Positions 35,355-47,010 of a stretch of DNA of 64,000 nucleotides are shown piece by piece. Below the pieces are notes generated by a model. It was not told where the DNA came from, searched no databases, and saw only the letters and a program-made list of their open reading frames with translations. Made by a program: the position numbers and the translations under genes. The DNA comes from Gibbula magus. Its lineage: Eukaryota; Mollusca; Gastropoda; Trochida; Trochidae. Position 1 is the stretch's first letter; each line of letters starts with the position of its first letter. Location: assembly GCA_936450465.1 (NCBI GenBank), contig OW388299.1, forward strand, positions 40,683,548 to 40,747,547. The letters run 5' to 3'.

Positions 35355-35499
35355 TAGTTCAGTGATGTACACTTTTCACTGAAAACTAATGAAGAAACCT
35401 CTGGATTATAAAAAAGACCTCATCTTGTGTTTTCTGATATCAAACATGTGAACATGTGTTGATAAAAGTTCAAATAAATCACCTGTGTCCTTAGTATAT

Positions 35500-36184
35500 T
35501 ATTACATGAACAAGCATATACTATGTTTTTTGGCTTTAAACGTCGTGGACGTAAGAATTAAAAAGAGCTTGTCAGTAGTTTATGTTTCTAACACACATCT
35601 TTTGTCTACAACATGAATTTTTTCATATAACAACGATGTATTTTAATTTCAAAGATACCTTCCGAGAGAGAGCGAGACGAGACTGAGATGTCATTTAAGG
35701 AGGTTCTTTACCATTGTTTCTGAGCATCGTCCGCTGTCAGATTCAATGGCCCTGTAGCCTTTTAGCCTTATAGCCTTATATTTCACTTTCAGTAACAGTG
35801 TTCGTCATGCACATTAGAAACCTAATTAACTGTCTAGAAATATGATAATAAAAGCATTGTATTATAATTGTGAAATATAGAATTTGCTTTATGATAAAGA
35901 GATACATTTTCATTTTACTCTATAATCTTATTTAAGGGGAAACGATCGTGCATATTGAGTAAGATGTATGTCCCTTGCAAGTTGACAATTGCTCAAGGGT
36001 TTTTACAAATTATTTTTCAAGTTAATCTGGATAAATATGATTTTTCGGGGTAAATTTTGTTGTTGAAATGTTTCTCTATCAAACAGTGATTTTCCCCAGC
36101 AAATCTTGAGATTAATTTACATAAATATTAATGTTTTATAGAAAAGAATAAAACAAAAATATTTTAATTGAAGCTAAAAAGCTT
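35500..36184. other. No gene seen
   Basis: AT-rich; 35930-36000 matches 13630-13690 (AAGGGGAAACGATC). Confidence 0.45.
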
Positions 36185-36365
36185 CAAAATAACAGTAAAT
36201 TGTGTTTTCGTCTTACATAAACGTATAACCATTTTATTAACATAGGGCATAATTATGAAATATGTTTTTTGTTTTATCATGATGATAGTGTGAAATGATA
36301 GTGAAAAATTTATTTTTTTGTGCACCCAACTACATTGGGAGCTCATATTTAAAAAAGGAACATGG
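36185..36365. repeat. Dispersed repeat, copy of 812-990
   Basis: Same order of shared words as 812-990, including ATCATGATGATAGTGTGAAA. Confidence 0.8.
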
Positions 36366-36541
36366 TGCCAGTCTTCATTACTTGCTGATTTAAGCCTTGC
36401 TGCATTTCCTTAATGTTTCCGTGTCAGGAAGACAGAGCCCACTATGCATTTCAGGTGCAGCGAACCACTATCTTAGCACGGAAAAGCTAGGGAAATACTG
36501 CAAGGCTTAAATCAGCCAGTAATGGATACTGACAAGAGTAA
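36366..36541. mobile_element. Foldback MITE, ACTCTTGCCAGTCTCC family
   Basis: TGCCAGTCTTCATTACTTGCTGATTTAAGCCTTG is inverted as CAAGGCTTAAATCAGCCAGTAATGGATACTGACAAGAG (shown only by its key words). Central part with ATGCATTTCAGGTGCAGCG. Confidence 0.75.
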
Positions 36542-37246
36542 GGGAAGTTGTTTAATGAATGGCCTTTACTGCATTCTACGTAACGTATGGTGTAGAACAC
36601 AGTAACAAGTTTTTGAGACTGCGAACTTGTCAATTGCGAAGTCGCTATGACAACGCGCACATGCAAATGTTTTTTCTCGACTTATATCGTCCTGCAGCTA
36701 GGTTACACTTATCACTCAAGATCATTACTGTTTGCGACATCTACTGTATAAGGATATGATTTGCATATTACTATATCATCACAATGGACCATACAGTATA
36801 AGCTCGATGCATGATTAACCAGATATTCAATCGTATTTTTCTAATTTTGAATTTGTTTGATACACTAACTATTTGTTACAATACATTATGTAAATAAATA
36901 TATTTCATAGTAACACATACAATTCCTGTAGGGTGTGACATTCTATAACAACAAACATTATACTGACATTGACCTACCTGTAGAACGAATAATCCTTTGA
37001 AAACACTCATAAATATCCTTTATAATCCAAACGATTGCCGGTAAGCTGCAACATTGTTCATATCTGCTCTACAACGTACGTGGCAACTTTCCAAGCGCAC
37101 GTCCAGCTCGTGCCGAAATGTACATGCACGCACTACGCAATGCCTTTCAGTGATGTATGATTGATATGAGCTCCTAGGCGGTAACTAGCCACCAATATAC
37201 TATCTTTATTGCAATAATATAATACCAGTCAGTGTAAATATTTATT

Positions 37247-37606
37247 TTGACAGAGGGAAGACGTGGGGAAGATTGTTTTTCCCCCATAAATATGGTGATA
37301 GAATGTATGATATTTTTGTTTTGTTTTGTTTCGTGGTATCTGTATTTCTGTACTAGAAATACTCTAGTCACATGTATTGTGTTTGCTTTTTCGTTAGCAC
37401 GTTCACAGCGTATGAGTGATTGTTGTTCATGTCTTTTTATGTTCCCAGAAACGGTGACCTCAGCTTATACTCACATGTTTTGTATATTTTATTCATTCAT
37501 AGAAATGTTAAATGTCAATATGATGTATTTAGATTATTCAGCTATATTGTATTTCCATTCACTTGTGCGATATTTTACCAAACTACTTAGAATATTAATG
37601 CAATGA
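37247..37606 (+). CDS. Small hydrophobic ORF in the LINE 5' region, overlapping ORF2 by ATGA
   Basis: 119 codons with hydrophobic stretches (MIFLFCFVSWYLYFC). Its TGA overlaps the ATG of the large LINE ORF at 37603-37606. It lacks the coiled coil or RNA-binding features of an L1/Tx1 ORF1. AT-rich sequence favours hydrophobic open frames, so it may be accidental. Confidence 0.3.
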   Translation: MTEGRRGEDCFSPINMVIECMIFLFCFVSWYLYFCTRNTLVTCIVFAFSLARSQRMSDCCSCLFMFPETVTSAYTHMFCIFYSFIEMLNVNMMYLDYSAILYFHSLVRYFTKLLRILMQ

Positions 37607-40600
37607 CTTCAAAGCTAAAGATAATATCTCAAAATTGTCGGGGCCTAAGTAATGTTGTTAAAAGGAAAAAGGTATTTCAATATCTACGTAAAAAGAATGG
37701 TAACATTTACTGCCTGCAGGATGTCCACTTTACGCCTGACCAGGAACAGTCTATTAAACAACAGTGGGGGTATAAAGAGTGCTATTTTAGTTGTTTGAGG
37801 AGTAATGCTCGTGGAACAGCTATTCTATTTAACAATAATTTCGAATTCAAAGTCTTAGACACATCGATTGATACAGAAGGAAACTTAGTTGCTCTCAAAA
37901 TAATGTCAAATGAAATAACATACACAATTGTTAGCATTTATGGTCCGAATAAGGACGAACCGGGTATATTTGAGCAGATTGTAGATATATTAAAAGAATT
38001 TGATAGTGATGAGATCTGTCTGTGTGGCGATTGGAACTTAGTGACCAATCAAAGACTAGACACTTTTAATTATAAAAACATTAACCACCCTAAATGTAAG
38101 GAAAAACTTTCGGAAATTATTGATTTGTTTGATCTTAAAGACCCATGGCGAGAGATGAATTATGAAACAAAAAGGTATACATGGCGCCAACCCACTCCTT
38201 TGAAACAAGCACGACTAGATTTTTTCCTTATTTCCCATAATTTACTACGCTCAGTTGACACTTGTGAAATTAATCCTAGCATCAATTCTGACCACTCGCT
38301 TATTGAATTAACTCTCAAAGTTTCGACAATTGATCATGGAAAGGGTTTTTGGAAATTTAACAACTCTCTTTTAACTGATAGAAAATATATAGAACTTATA
38401 AAAGATACTATAAATACTACACTCGATCTGTACAGAACAGATTGTCGTGATGGAATCAGCACATATTCAATTGATGATCAATTGTTATGGGAAACGTTAT
38501 TGTTAATGATCAGGGGGAAAACTATATATTACTCATCCACTAAAAAGAAAATAAATAAAGAAAAGGAAACGACATTGCAATCAAAACTAGATTCTATGGA
38601 AAAGAAACTAGATGAAACAGACGAACTGAATGAAAAAGAAGAAATTCTTAGCGACATTAATGAAGCTAAATTAAAATTGGATGAACTATATGACCAAAAG
38701 GTACGGGGAATGATGATAAGATCTCGAGCAAAGTGGATTGAAGAGGGTGAAAAGCCTACTAAATATTTTCTTAAATTAGAATCTAGAAACTTCCTAAATA
38801 AAGCCTTTATAGAGTTAGAAAAAAATGACGGTGCAGTTGTTAAAAATTCTAAAGAAATTTTAAATGAGACTAAATCTTTTTACGAAAAGCTATACATGCA
38901 ACAGGATGTTACATCAATCGATCTTGATGAATATTTCAAAGATATTGACATATCAAAACTATCTCACAACGAACAGGCGACGCTAGAAGGTGACTTAACT
39001 AAGACAGAAATCTCATCAGCACTTAAAAACATGAAAAATGACAAAAGCCCAGGACCAGACGGTTTTACTACAGAGTTTTTAAAATTTTTCTGGAAGGATT
39101 TGGGTGATTTTCTGTTAAAATCCTTAAACTTTGGTTATAAAAATGAAAAATTATCTGTGACACAAACTCAGGGATTGATAACCTGCATTCCGAAAGGTAA
39201 CAAACCGAAAAGATTTCTTAAAAACTGGCGACCAATTTCTCTTTTAAACACTTCGTATAAGATAGGGGCTTCCGCCATCGCAAATAGAATAAAAACAGTT
39301 CTCCCAAATATCATCAGTGAGGATCAAAAAGGCTTTATTTCTGGTAGATGTATTGGAGAGGTAACACGATTGATTTATGATTTAATGGAATACACAGAAA
39401 CATTTCAGATTCCTGGCTTATTATTGTTAATTGACTTTGAAAAGGCATTTGATTCAGTAGACAGAACATATCTCACCAAGGTTCTACAGTTCTTTAAATT
39501 TGGACCTAGTATTATAAAATGGATTGAGACACTATATAACGGTATTGAATCGCGTGTACTTGTGAATGGTTTTGCTTCCGAACCATTCAAAATTGGACGC
39601 GGCTGTCGTCAAGGTGACCCAATTTCCCCATATCTATTTATACTTTGTGTAGAAATTTTAGGCATAATGATTAAAAACAATAAAGACATAAAAGGGATAG
39701 AGTTAGGAAATATTGAATACCTACTTGCACAATTTGCCGATGATACTACGTTGAGTTTAGATGGATCTGAAAAATGCCTTTATGCAACACTAAATACTCT
39801 CCAATTTTTCCAACGGTTTTCTGGTTTGAAGATAAATGTAGAAAAGACCAAATTAATATGGATTGGATCAAAAAAACGATCTAGATATAAACTGTGCAAA
39901 GACTGGAAATTTAACTGGACTCAGACGAACTTTTCTCTTTTGGGAATCAACTTCGATATTGATCTTGAGAACATGGTAGACAAAAATTATGGTGAAAATT
40001 TTACCTATATTGAAAACCAAATGAATATTTGGTCGGCCCGAAATCTCACTCCTTTAGGCAGAAACACTATCCTGAAATCCCTGTTACTCCCTAAACTAAA
40101 TCATTTATTTTCTGCACTGCCAGATCCACCAAAGAATATACTTGACAAATTCCAGAAGAAATGTTTTCAATTCATTTGGAGGGGTAAGCCTGATAAAGTT
40201 AAACGCGATGTCCTTGTTCTTATACCTGAGCACGGAGGAATAAAAGCACCTAATATTAAGGAAATTATTGCATCTCAAAAGCTAAGGTGGATAAGTAGAC
40301 TACAAAGTGGAGAAAAGAAATGGGCTACTATTTTGACAAACAGAATAAATGATATTAATGAGCTTTGGCTTTCAGATAGCATCTTTATTCGAGATAAATT
40401 GATTCCAGAAATGACAAATGCATTTTGGAAGGATGTTCTCATGTCATACTCAATTTTCATTAATAAGTGTAAAAGATCAAGCATTTCAGAAAGCGAACTG
40501 CTAAGTCAGTCTTTGTGGAATAATGATGGAATAAGAATAGATGAAAAGCCTATTATGTACAGATCATGGTATAACAAAGGTGTAATATTTATCAATGATC

Positions 40601-41403
40601 TGATGCACCACGAGGGTAGACTTATCAATTTTGAGGAATTCGAAAATAGATTTAAAATCCAAACCAATTTTTTAAGGTATGAAGGTATAAAAAGGTCTGT
40701 TATGTCGTATATCTCTAAGTTAGATATACAAAACATACAGAATGTTTGTCCAAATCTAATTTATCCTTTTAACCTATTTCATATTGGTGAAAAATTAGGC
40801 AGTAAATATATATACACGAAATTAATGGATTCGAAATATGTGCAATTACCCTGTTATAGCAAATGGGCCAGAATTTTAGATTGTGAACTCTCAGAAAAGG
40901 ATTGGAGAGTATTTAATATGATAGCTCACAAATGCACCCGTAGTACTGACTTGAAATGGCTGCAGTATAGGATTATCCATCATATTCTACCTACAAATTG
41001 TTACTTATTCAGAATAAAGGTATCGGAAACACCACTATGTCGGTTTTGTAATAAAGAATTGGAAACTTTAGAGCACTTATTTTGGTATTGTGACCCGGTT
41101 GTAAAAATTTGGAAAAGTTTAGAAAAATGGCTACAAACCGCCCAAATTCATATAAATTTAACAGTGTCAAAGATAATGCTAGGGATAAAAGGAAGAAATA
41201 ACAATCCCATTAATGCTATCATTTTACTTGTAAAAGACATTATATTCAAGAACAGTCAAAAAATGAATGTTCCGAATTTTCCGTATATACTTGGCCAAAT
41301 CAAGCAATATTACGACATAACGAAATGCATTTACTTAGTTTCTGGTGAGAATGATCCATTTGTTAAATTCTGGTCATCTTTACATACCATATTGAGAAAT
41401 TAA
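37603..41403 (+). CDS. LINE ORF2-type protein: AP-like endonuclease plus reverse transcriptase
   Basis: The 1266-residue protein provides nicking and reverse transcription for the LINE. An apurinic-endonuclease-like domain fills about residues 5-235 (ISQNCRGLSN, IYCLQDVHF, LCGDWNLV, RYTWRQ...RLDFFLI, NSDHSLI). The reverse transcriptase starts near residue 475 (NDKSPGPDGF, CIPKGNKPKRFLKNWRPIS, LLLIDFEKAFDSVD, GCRQGDPISPYLF) and has its catalytic FADD at about 711-714. A C-terminal zinc-knuckle-like CRFC...HLFWYC lies near 1146-1164. Domain order and motifs fit the Tx1/L1-like LINE group. All catalytic motifs look intact, and the start overlaps the stop of an upstream small ORF. Confidence 0.95.
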   Translation: MTSKLKIISQNCRGLSNVVKRKKVFQYLRKKNGNIYCLQDVHFTPDQEQSIKQQWGYKECYFSCLRSNARGTAILFNNNFEFKVLDTSIDTEGNLVALKIMSNEITYTIVSIYGPNKDEPGIFEQIVDILKEFDSDEICLCGDWNLVTNQRLDTFNYKNINHPKCKEKLSEIIDLFDLKDPWREMNYETKRYTWRQPTPLKQARLDFFLISHNLLRSVDTCEINPSINSDHSLIELTLKVSTIDHGKGFWKFNNSLLTDRKYIELIKDTINTTLDLYRTDCRDGISTYSIDDQLLWETLLLMIRGKTIYYSSTKKKINKEKETTLQSKLDSMEKKLDETDELNEKEEILSDINEAKLKLDELYDQKVRGMMIRSRAKWIEEGEKPTKYFLKLESRNFLNKAFIELEKNDGAVVKNSKEILNETKSFYEKLYMQQDVTSIDLDEYFKDIDISKLSHNEQATLEGDLTKTEISSALKNMKNDKSPGPDGFTTEFLKFFWKDLGDFLLKSLNFGYKNEKLSVTQTQGLITCIPKGNKPKRFLKNWRPISLLNTSYKIGASAIANRIKTVLPNIISEDQKGFISGRCIGEVTRLIYDLMEYTETFQIPGLLLLIDFEKAFDSVDRTYLTKVLQFFKFGPSIIKWIETLYNGIESRVLVNGFASEPFKIGRGCRQGDPISPYLFILCVEILGIMIKNNKDIKGIELGNIEYLLAQFADDTTLSLDGSEKCLYATLNTLQFFQRFSGLKINVEKTKLIWIGSKKRSRYKLCKDWKFNWTQTNFSLLGINFDIDLENMVDKNYGENFTYIENQMNIWSARNLTPLGRNTILKSLLLPKLNHLFSALPDPPKNILDKFQKKCFQFIWRGKPDKVKRDVLVLIPEHGGIKAPNIKEIIASQKLRWISRLQSGEKKWATILTNRINDINELWLSDSIFIRDKLIPEMTNAFWKDVLMSYSIFINKCKRSSISESELLSQSLWNNDGIRIDEKPIMYRSWYNKGVIFINDLMHHEGRLINFEEFENRFKIQTNFLRYEGIKRSVMSYISKLDIQNIQNVCPNLIYPFNLFHIGEKLGSKYIYTKLMDSKYVQLPCYSKWARILDCELSEKDWRVFNMIAHKCTRSTDLKWLQYRIIHHILPTNCYLFRIKVSETPLCRFCNKELETLEHLFWYCDPVVKIWKSLEKWLQTAQIHINLTVSKIMLGIKGRNNNPINAIILLVKDIIFKNSQKMNVPNFPYILGQIKQYYDITKCIYLVSGENDPFVKFWSSLHTILRN

Positions 41404-42309
41404 ATGTTTTGATAATAGACTGTAAATTTTCTGTATTACACACAGTTTCACTTTGTACTTACAATAAACACGTCAGATTGCCAAAGTTTATAATGTGCAT
41501 GTACCTTAACCAATAGTATAACCTGTATAGCGCTGAAGGCCACTGTAACCTATGTATATATGTCCTGTTATTTAAATCTACAATGTTTTTTTCTTCACGT
41601 TTCAACTGTGAATATGATTCAAACCGAATGTATGTAAAACTTGAAAAATATGCAAATAAAAAAAAAAAAAAAAATAATAATTACTGTTTGCGACGATAGT
41701 AATGTTTACATGTTTCTAAATGTCTTTAAAATAACACAGGTTATTTAACCTGTTAAATGGTATATTTTACTGTAATTATACTAACAACCTATTACACATT
41801 TATATATTTCTTTGAGTATAGGCTTCCAGCTAAATATCTAATTGACAAAAATATATATTTCAATACACGAGGGCACTACAACTGAATCAAGTGAGCAATA
41901 TACTTAAATAACGCCAACAAACTAGTGAATCTCCATATCCGTGAGAAGGACCACTCATAAACTGTGTTCCCAATTTGTTTGTTTGTTAGTTTGTTTGATA
42001 CGTGTGCGAGTCGACCACACGGCTTTACACTTGAAATAAAATACTCGATATATTTTTAGACTGGAAAATGCCTTAGTTAGTGTGATTTCTCCACTTATTT
42101 GGGGTGCAAAAAATCTGCTTTGTGTTTTGTGTTTCTTGCAACAAGATAGATTTTTGGAAAACTTCCCGTATTTTTATGAACATAGACACAGGCTCAAATA
42201 TGGGTGTTTTAATCCAGACTTTATGCCTATTCAACAATGTTGAACTTTATCAATAGTGTTGGCTACACAATTTGAATTTTTTGTTTGGAACATAATGGAA
42301 CAAAAACAA

Positions 42310-42693
42310 GTGTTTGCCACTAAAATGGCAATGTCCCCCGCCGTTAACATTGAGTTTAGTAGGACACATCATTTGGTCAAGTGTCATAGTCACCTTGAAA
42401 ATAAGGTCAAGCTCATCAAAATTGACTGGTGTCTTCCCCCAAAGTAGGCTAACACAAAATTTGTAAACTCTTTATACAACACTTCATGAGATATCGCGTT
42501 AACAAAAGTTTGAAAATTGGTCAAAGTGTTGTGGTGACCTTGAAAAAAAGGTCAAGGTCACCAAAATCGACTGGTGTCTACGTCTTCCCACAAAACGCTT
42601 CATGAGATATCGCGTTAACAAGAAATGTGACGTACGGCCGTACGGACGCCGCTGAATACATAGTCCCCCGTTCCGAATTGCGGCAGGGGACAA
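42310..42693 (+). repeat. Interspersed repeat with GACCTTGA and GACGCCGC words
   Basis: Two diverged modules (GTCACCTTGAAAATAAGGTCAAG... near 42390, then GTGACCTTGAAAAAAAGGTCAAGG near 42534), each followed by CTTCATGAGATATCGCGTTAACAA, ending in ACGGACGCCGCTGAATACATAGTCCC. Confidence 0.65.
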
Positions 42694-42719
42694 AAACACA
42701 AGACACATATGACTGCATC

Positions 42720-45700
42720 GTGACATATTATGTTAATGTGATGACGGCATTGTAATAACATCATGTGAATTTGGTGACTGCATTGTGAGATATCATGTTT
42801 ATGAGGTGACGGCATTGTGATAACATCATGTGAATTTGGTGACTGCATTGTGACATATCATGTTTATGAGGTGACGGCATTGTGATAACATCATGTGAAT
42901 TTGGTGACTGCATTGTGACATATCATGTTTATGAGGTGACTGCATTGTGACAACATTATGTGAATTTGGTGACTGCATTGTGACATATTATGTTTATGAG
43001 GCGACTGCATTGTAATAACATCAAGTGAATTTGGTGATTGCATTGTGACATATTATGTTTATGAGGTGACTGCATTGTGACAACATCATTTGAATTTGGT
43101 GACTGCATTGTGACATATTATGTTTATGAGGTGACGGCATTGTGATAACATCATGTGAATTTGGTGACTGCAATGTGACATATCATGTTTATGAGGTGAC
43201 GGCATTGTGATAACATCATGTGAATGTGATGACTGCATTGTGACATATCATGTTTATGAGGTGACTGCATTGTGACAACATTATGTGAATTTGGTGACTG
43301 CATTGTGACATATTATGTTTATGAGGCGACTGCATTGTAATAACATCATGTGAATTTGGTGATTGCATTGTGACATATTATGTTTATGAGGTGACTGCAT
43401 TGTGACAACATCATTTGAATTTGGTGACTGCATTGTGACATATTATGTTTATGAGGTGACTGCATTGTGACAACATCATGTCAATTTGGTGACTGCATTG
43501 TAACATATCATGTTTATGAGGTGACGGCATTGTGATAACATCTTGTGAATTTGATGACTGCATTGTGACATATTATGTTTATGAGGTGACTGCATTGTGA
43601 CAACATCATGTGAATTTGGTGACTGCATTGTGACATATTATGTTTATGAGGTGACTGCATTGTGACATATCATGTTTATGAGGCGACTGCATTGTGACAA
43701 CATCATGTGAATTTGGTGACTTCATTGTGACATATTATGTTTGAGGTGACTGCATTGTGACAAAATCATGTGAATTTGGTGACTTCATTGTGACATATTA
43801 TGTTTATGAGGTGACTGCATTGTGACAACATCATGTCAATTTGGTGACTGCATTGTGACATATTATGTTTATGAGGTGACTGCATTGTGACATATCATGT
43901 TTATGAGGCGACTGCATTGTGACAACATCATGTGAATTTGGTGACTTCATTGTGACATATTATGTTTATGAGGTGACTGCATTGTGACAACATCATGTGA
44001 ATTTGGTGACTGCATTGTGACATATTATGTTGATGAGGTGACTGCATTGTGACAACATCATGTGAATTTGGTGACTTCTTTATGTCATATTGTTTATGAG
44101 GTGACTGCATCGTGACAACATCATGTGAATTTGGTGACTGCATTGTAACAACATCATGTTAATGTGTTGACTGCATTGTGACATATTATGTTTATAAGGT
44201 GACTGCATTGTGACATATCATGTTTATGAGACGACTGCATTGTAATAACATCATGTGAATGTGGTGACTGCATTGTGACATATTATGTTTATGAGGTGAC
44301 TGCGTTGTGACAACATCATGTGAATTTGGTGACTGCATTGTGACATATTATGTTTATGAGGTGACTGCATTGTGACAACATCATGTAAATTTGGTGACTG
44401 CATTGTGACATTTTTTGTTAATGAGGTGACTGCATTGTGACAACATCATGTGAATTTGGTGACTGCATTGTGACATATTATGTTGATGAGGTGACTGCAT
44501 TGTGACAACATCATGTGAATTTGGTGACTTCTTTATGTCATATTGTTTATGAGGTGACTGCATCGTGACAACATCATGTGAATTTGGTGACTGCATTGTA
44601 ACAACATCATGTTAATGTGTTGACTGCATTGTGACATATTATGTTTATAAGGTGACTGCATTGTGACATATCATGTTTATGAGACGACTGCATTGTAATA
44701 ACATCATGTGAATGTGGTGACTGCATTGTGACATATTATGTTTATGAGGTGACTGCGTTGTGACAACATCATGTGAATTTGGTGACTGCATTGTGACATA
44801 TTATGTTTATGAGGTGACTGCATTGTGACAACATCATGTAAATTTGGTGACTGCATTGTGACATTTTTTGTTAATGAGGTGACTGCATTGTGACAACATC
44901 ATGTGAATTTGGTGACTTCTTTATGACATATTGTTTATGAGGTGACTGCATCGTGACAACATCATGTGAATTTGGTGACTGCATTGTAACAACATCATGT
45001 TAATGTTTTGACAGCATTGTGTAATATTATGTTTATATGGTGACTGCATTGTGACATATAATGTTTATGAGGTCACTGCATTGTGACATATTATGTTTAT
45101 GAGGTGACTGCATTGTGACATATTATGTTTATGAGGCGACTGCATTGTAATAACATCATGTGAATTTGGTGACTGCATTGTGACATATTATGTTTATGAG
45201 GTGACTGCATTGTGACAACATCATGTGAAATTGGTGACTGCATTGTGACATATTATGTTTATGAGGTGACTGCATTGTGACAACATCATGTGAATTTGGT
45301 GACTGCATTGTAACATATCATGTTTATGAGGTGACGGCATTGTGATAACATCTTGTGAATTTGATGACTGCATTGTGACATATTATGTTTATGAGGTGAC
45401 TGCATTGTGACAACATCATGTGAATTTGGTGACTGCATAGTGACATATTATGTTTATGAGGTGACTGCATTGTAATAACTTCATGTGAATTTGGTGACTG
45501 CATTGTGACATATTATGTTTATGAGGTGACTGCGTTGTGACAACATCATGTGAATTTGGTGACTGCATTGTGACATATTATGTTTATGAGGCGACTGCAT
45601 TGTGACAACATTATGTGAATTTGGTGACTGCATTGTGACATATCATGTTGATGAGGTGACTGCATTGTGACATATTATGTGAATTTGGTGACTGCATTGT

Positions 45701-46710
45701 GACATATTATGTTAATGAGGTGATTGCACTGTGACTACATCATGTGAATTTGGTGACTTCTTTATGACATATTGTTTATGAGGTGACTGCATCGTGACAA
45801 CATCATGTGAATTTGGTGACTGCATTTGAACAACATCATGTTAATGTGTTGACTGCATTGACATATCATGTTTATGAGGCGACTGCATTGTGACAACATC
45901 ATGTGAATTTGGTGACTCCATTGTGACATATTATGTTTATGAGTCGACTGCATTGTAATAACATCATGTGAATTTGGTGACTGCATTGTGACATATTATG
46001 TTTATAAGGTGACTGCATTGTGACATATCATGTTTATGAGGTGACTGCATTGTAATAACATCATGTGAATTTGGTGAATGCATTGTGACATATTATGTTG
46101 ATGAGGTGACTGCATTGTGACATATTATGTTTATGAGGTGACTGCGTTGTGACAACATCATGTGAATTTGGTGACTGCATTGTGACATATTATGTTGATG
46201 AGGTGACTACATTGTGACAACATCATGTGAATTTGGTGACTGCATTGTGACAACATTTGAATTTGGTGACTGCATTGTGACATATTATGTTTATGAGGTG
46301 ACTGCATTGTGACAACATCATGTGAATATGGTGACGTTTTTATGACATATTGTTTATGAGGTGACTGCATCGTGACAACATCATGTGAATTTGGTGACTG
46401 CAGTGTGACATATTTTGTTTATGAGGTGACTGCATTGTGACATATGTTTATGAGGTGACTGCATTGTGACAACATCATGGGTATTTCGTGACTGCATTGT
46501 GACATATAATGTTTATGAGGTGACTGCATTGTCATAACATCATGTGAATTTGGTGACTGCATTGTGACATATTATGTTTATGAGGTGACTGCATTGTCAT
46601 AACATCATGTGAATTTGGTGACTGCATTGTGACATCATCATGTGAATTTGGTGACTGCATTGTGACATCATCATGTGAATTTGGTGACTGCATTGTGACA
46701 TCATCGTGTT
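42720..46710. repeat. 65-bp satellite B, about 61 units, built from two half-units
   Basis: Each unit has a 32-bp half GTGACTGCATTGTGACATAT...TTTATGAG and a 33-bp half GTGACTGCATTGTGACAACATC...GAATTTG. The period of 65 bp is clear (42841 to 42906). A block duplication of 453 bp (seven units minus 2 bp) repeats 43990-44440 at about 44443-44893. Ends about 300 bp from the RPP40 stop codon. Confidence 0.95.
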
Positions 46711-47010
46711 AATTGCTTATAGCATTGAGAGTTATTTTCTTTATGAAGGAAAGTAAAATAATACATCATATAAGATTGAAAATTTTAGTAGTTGTCAGAT
46801 GAGTTAACACACCTTAAACTTATAAAGGTATTTAGGTAATGGTCCCTGTGAACCTTATTATACGCCATGTGATCCCACAAGCTGATTGGGCCTCTGCTAT
46901 CTGAGCTTATGTCAATTTACAAACAGTTAATCTGTAGAAACCTTTCTTTTCACATAAGCTATTCACAGTTCTGTAAGAATTGAACAAAACAAGGAGATAG
47001 TATGACTTGT

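Larger units (their letters stand above)
36724..41694 (+). mobile_element. Full-length Tx1/L1-like LINE with 15-bp target site duplication
   Basis: A perfect 15-bp duplication ATTACTGTTTGCGAC occurs at 36724-36738 and 41680-41694. Between them lie an 864-bp 5' region, one uninterrupted 1266-codon ORF (37603-41403), a 3' UTR of about 250 bp and an A-rich tail (A run near 41657-41674, then AATAAT). This is the structure left by target-primed reverse transcription. The perfect duplication and intact ORF indicate a recent insertion that may still be active. No canonical RNA-binding ORF1 lies upstream of the large ORF. Confidence 0.93.

Noticed and set aside
42720..46710. Minus-strand open frames of 70-77 codons (QSPNSHDV-type repeats)
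   Set aside because: They follow the 65-bp satellite units; 65 is not a multiple of 3 and the content is purely repeat-driven.
28260..47000. Search for the remaining COG4 exons
   Set aside because: No segment matching the N-terminal or missing C-terminal COG4 parts was seen; only repeats and mobile elements.
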